Shown: positions 63,765-64,000 of the stretch, piece after piece
Layout of the letters: every line of letters starts with the position of its first letter
How positions within the stretch are numbered: position 1 is the first letter of the stretch
NCBI GenBank assembly: GCA_016703945.1
Contig: JADJBC010000044.1
Coordinates: 444,134-508,133, forward strand
Length of the DNA: 64,000 bases
Source of the DNA: Candidatus Aalborgicola danicus
GTDB lineage: Bacteria > Pseudomonadota > Gammaproteobacteria > Burkholderiales > Burkholderiaceae_C
Reading direction: 5' to 3'
Position numbers and translations under genes: made by a program
Notes under the pieces: generated by a model
The model's database searches: none
Seen by the model: only the letters and a program-made list of their open reading frames with translations
What the model was told of the DNA's origin: nothing

Positions 63765-64000
63765 CTTTTCACTTCAGACAGGAAAAGTTTCAAAGTGGAA
63801 GCAGATGCCAAGGCTCTTGTGGACGAAAGGAAACACCATGGATGTGGCGATTCTTTTGCTGGCGGGCCTGGATTCTGTTCACCTTGGCGGTTGCGCCGGG
63901 CATACGCACAGTTTGATCTGGCGACCGTAGCGACCAGGACATCACGAAAGGAATCTTTCCGGCACGAAGGGCCGAGGGCGCAATGATGGTTTTGGAGTTG
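63765..64000. other. Right edge, no supportable gene
   Basis: Short frames occur in this stretch (one from ATG 63838, starting MDVAILLLAGLDSVHLGG; another from ATG 63983 reaching the edge), but none can be assigned. Given the deletions in the preceding genes, this stretch may hide a further frameshifted czc gene. Confidence 0.3.

Noticed and set aside
1..64000. CRISPR arrays, tRNA or rRNA genes, insertion sequences, phage or plasmid origins
   Set aside because: No regularly spaced repeats, cloverleaf-like or rRNA sequences, transposase, integrase or replication genes were recognised.

Overview
The window looks like a chromosomal segment of a Comamonadaceae-type betaproteobacterium (Rhodoferax/Polaromonas/Acidovorax-like). 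Supporting signs are the high GC content, CerR-type and AcrR-type efflux loci, a PAS-LuxR/scoAB pair, a CadR/PbrR-cadA pair, a Cupriavidus-like czcI-czcCBA locus, and several copies of a short GC-rich repeat (roughly GGCC-TCTAGCCCCCGT-N-GCGCAAGCAGCTAT-N-GTAGC) that I associate with this family. No rRNA, tRNA, CRISPR array, phage or transposase was seen. Taxonomy is inference from gene content.

Layout. 1-0.5 kb: N-terminus of an exported protein and a 73-aa peptide gene. 0.6-7.2 kb: an AcrAB-OprM-like RND pump with a divergent AcrR-like repressor and a matching operator. 7.4-10.1 kb: an SbmA/YddA-like ABC exporter and a Cys/His/Asp-rich protein of unknown function. 10.2-16.8 kb: a second RND operon led by a CerR-like TetR regulator with a perfect 12+12 operator. 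17-19 kb: PAS-LuxR regulator and 3-oxoacid CoA-transferase (scoAB). 19.6-23.3 kb: decayed GGDEF-hemerythrin gene, SGNH esterase, NUDIX CoA pyrophosphatase and MATE transporter.

23.4-49.6 kb is a maltodextrin/starch utilisation region. It contains malKEFG, a secreted esterase, three secreted GH13 enzymes, a TonB-dependent receptor, a flavin-dependent halogenase-like protein, a DUF6445-type gene, two adjacent glucokinases (the second fused to an RpiR regulator), maltodextrin phosphorylase and 4-alpha-glucanotransferase. The implied flow is oligosaccharide binding at the outer membrane, periplasmic trimming by GH13 enzymes, MalEFGK uptake, cytoplasmic MalP/MalQ processing and glucose phosphorylation. 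Six copies of a palindrome (TGTAGT-N3-ACTACA) lie before malK, the MATE gene, the first GH13 gene, the TonB receptor, glk and malP. In three cases it overlaps a plausible -35 box. The palindrome resembles the HexR (RpiR-family) site, so the Glk-RpiR fusion is the best local candidate regulator. This coordinated regulon is the most interesting system in the window.

49.6-53.3 kb: secreted matrixin-like metalloprotease, orphan periplasmic binding protein, dienelactone hydrolase. 53.3-64 kb: heavy-metal island with cadR, cadA, a transglutaminase-like gene, czcI, czcC, a His-rich membrane protein, czcB, czcA and a small periplasmic protein. From 58.6 kb onward almost every gene is broken by 1-2 base deletions while the amino-acid sequence between breaks stays intact. 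This looks more like consensus error than decay, but the sequence alone cannot settle it. Isolated frameshifts also affect malF, the DUF6445-type gene and the metalloprotease.
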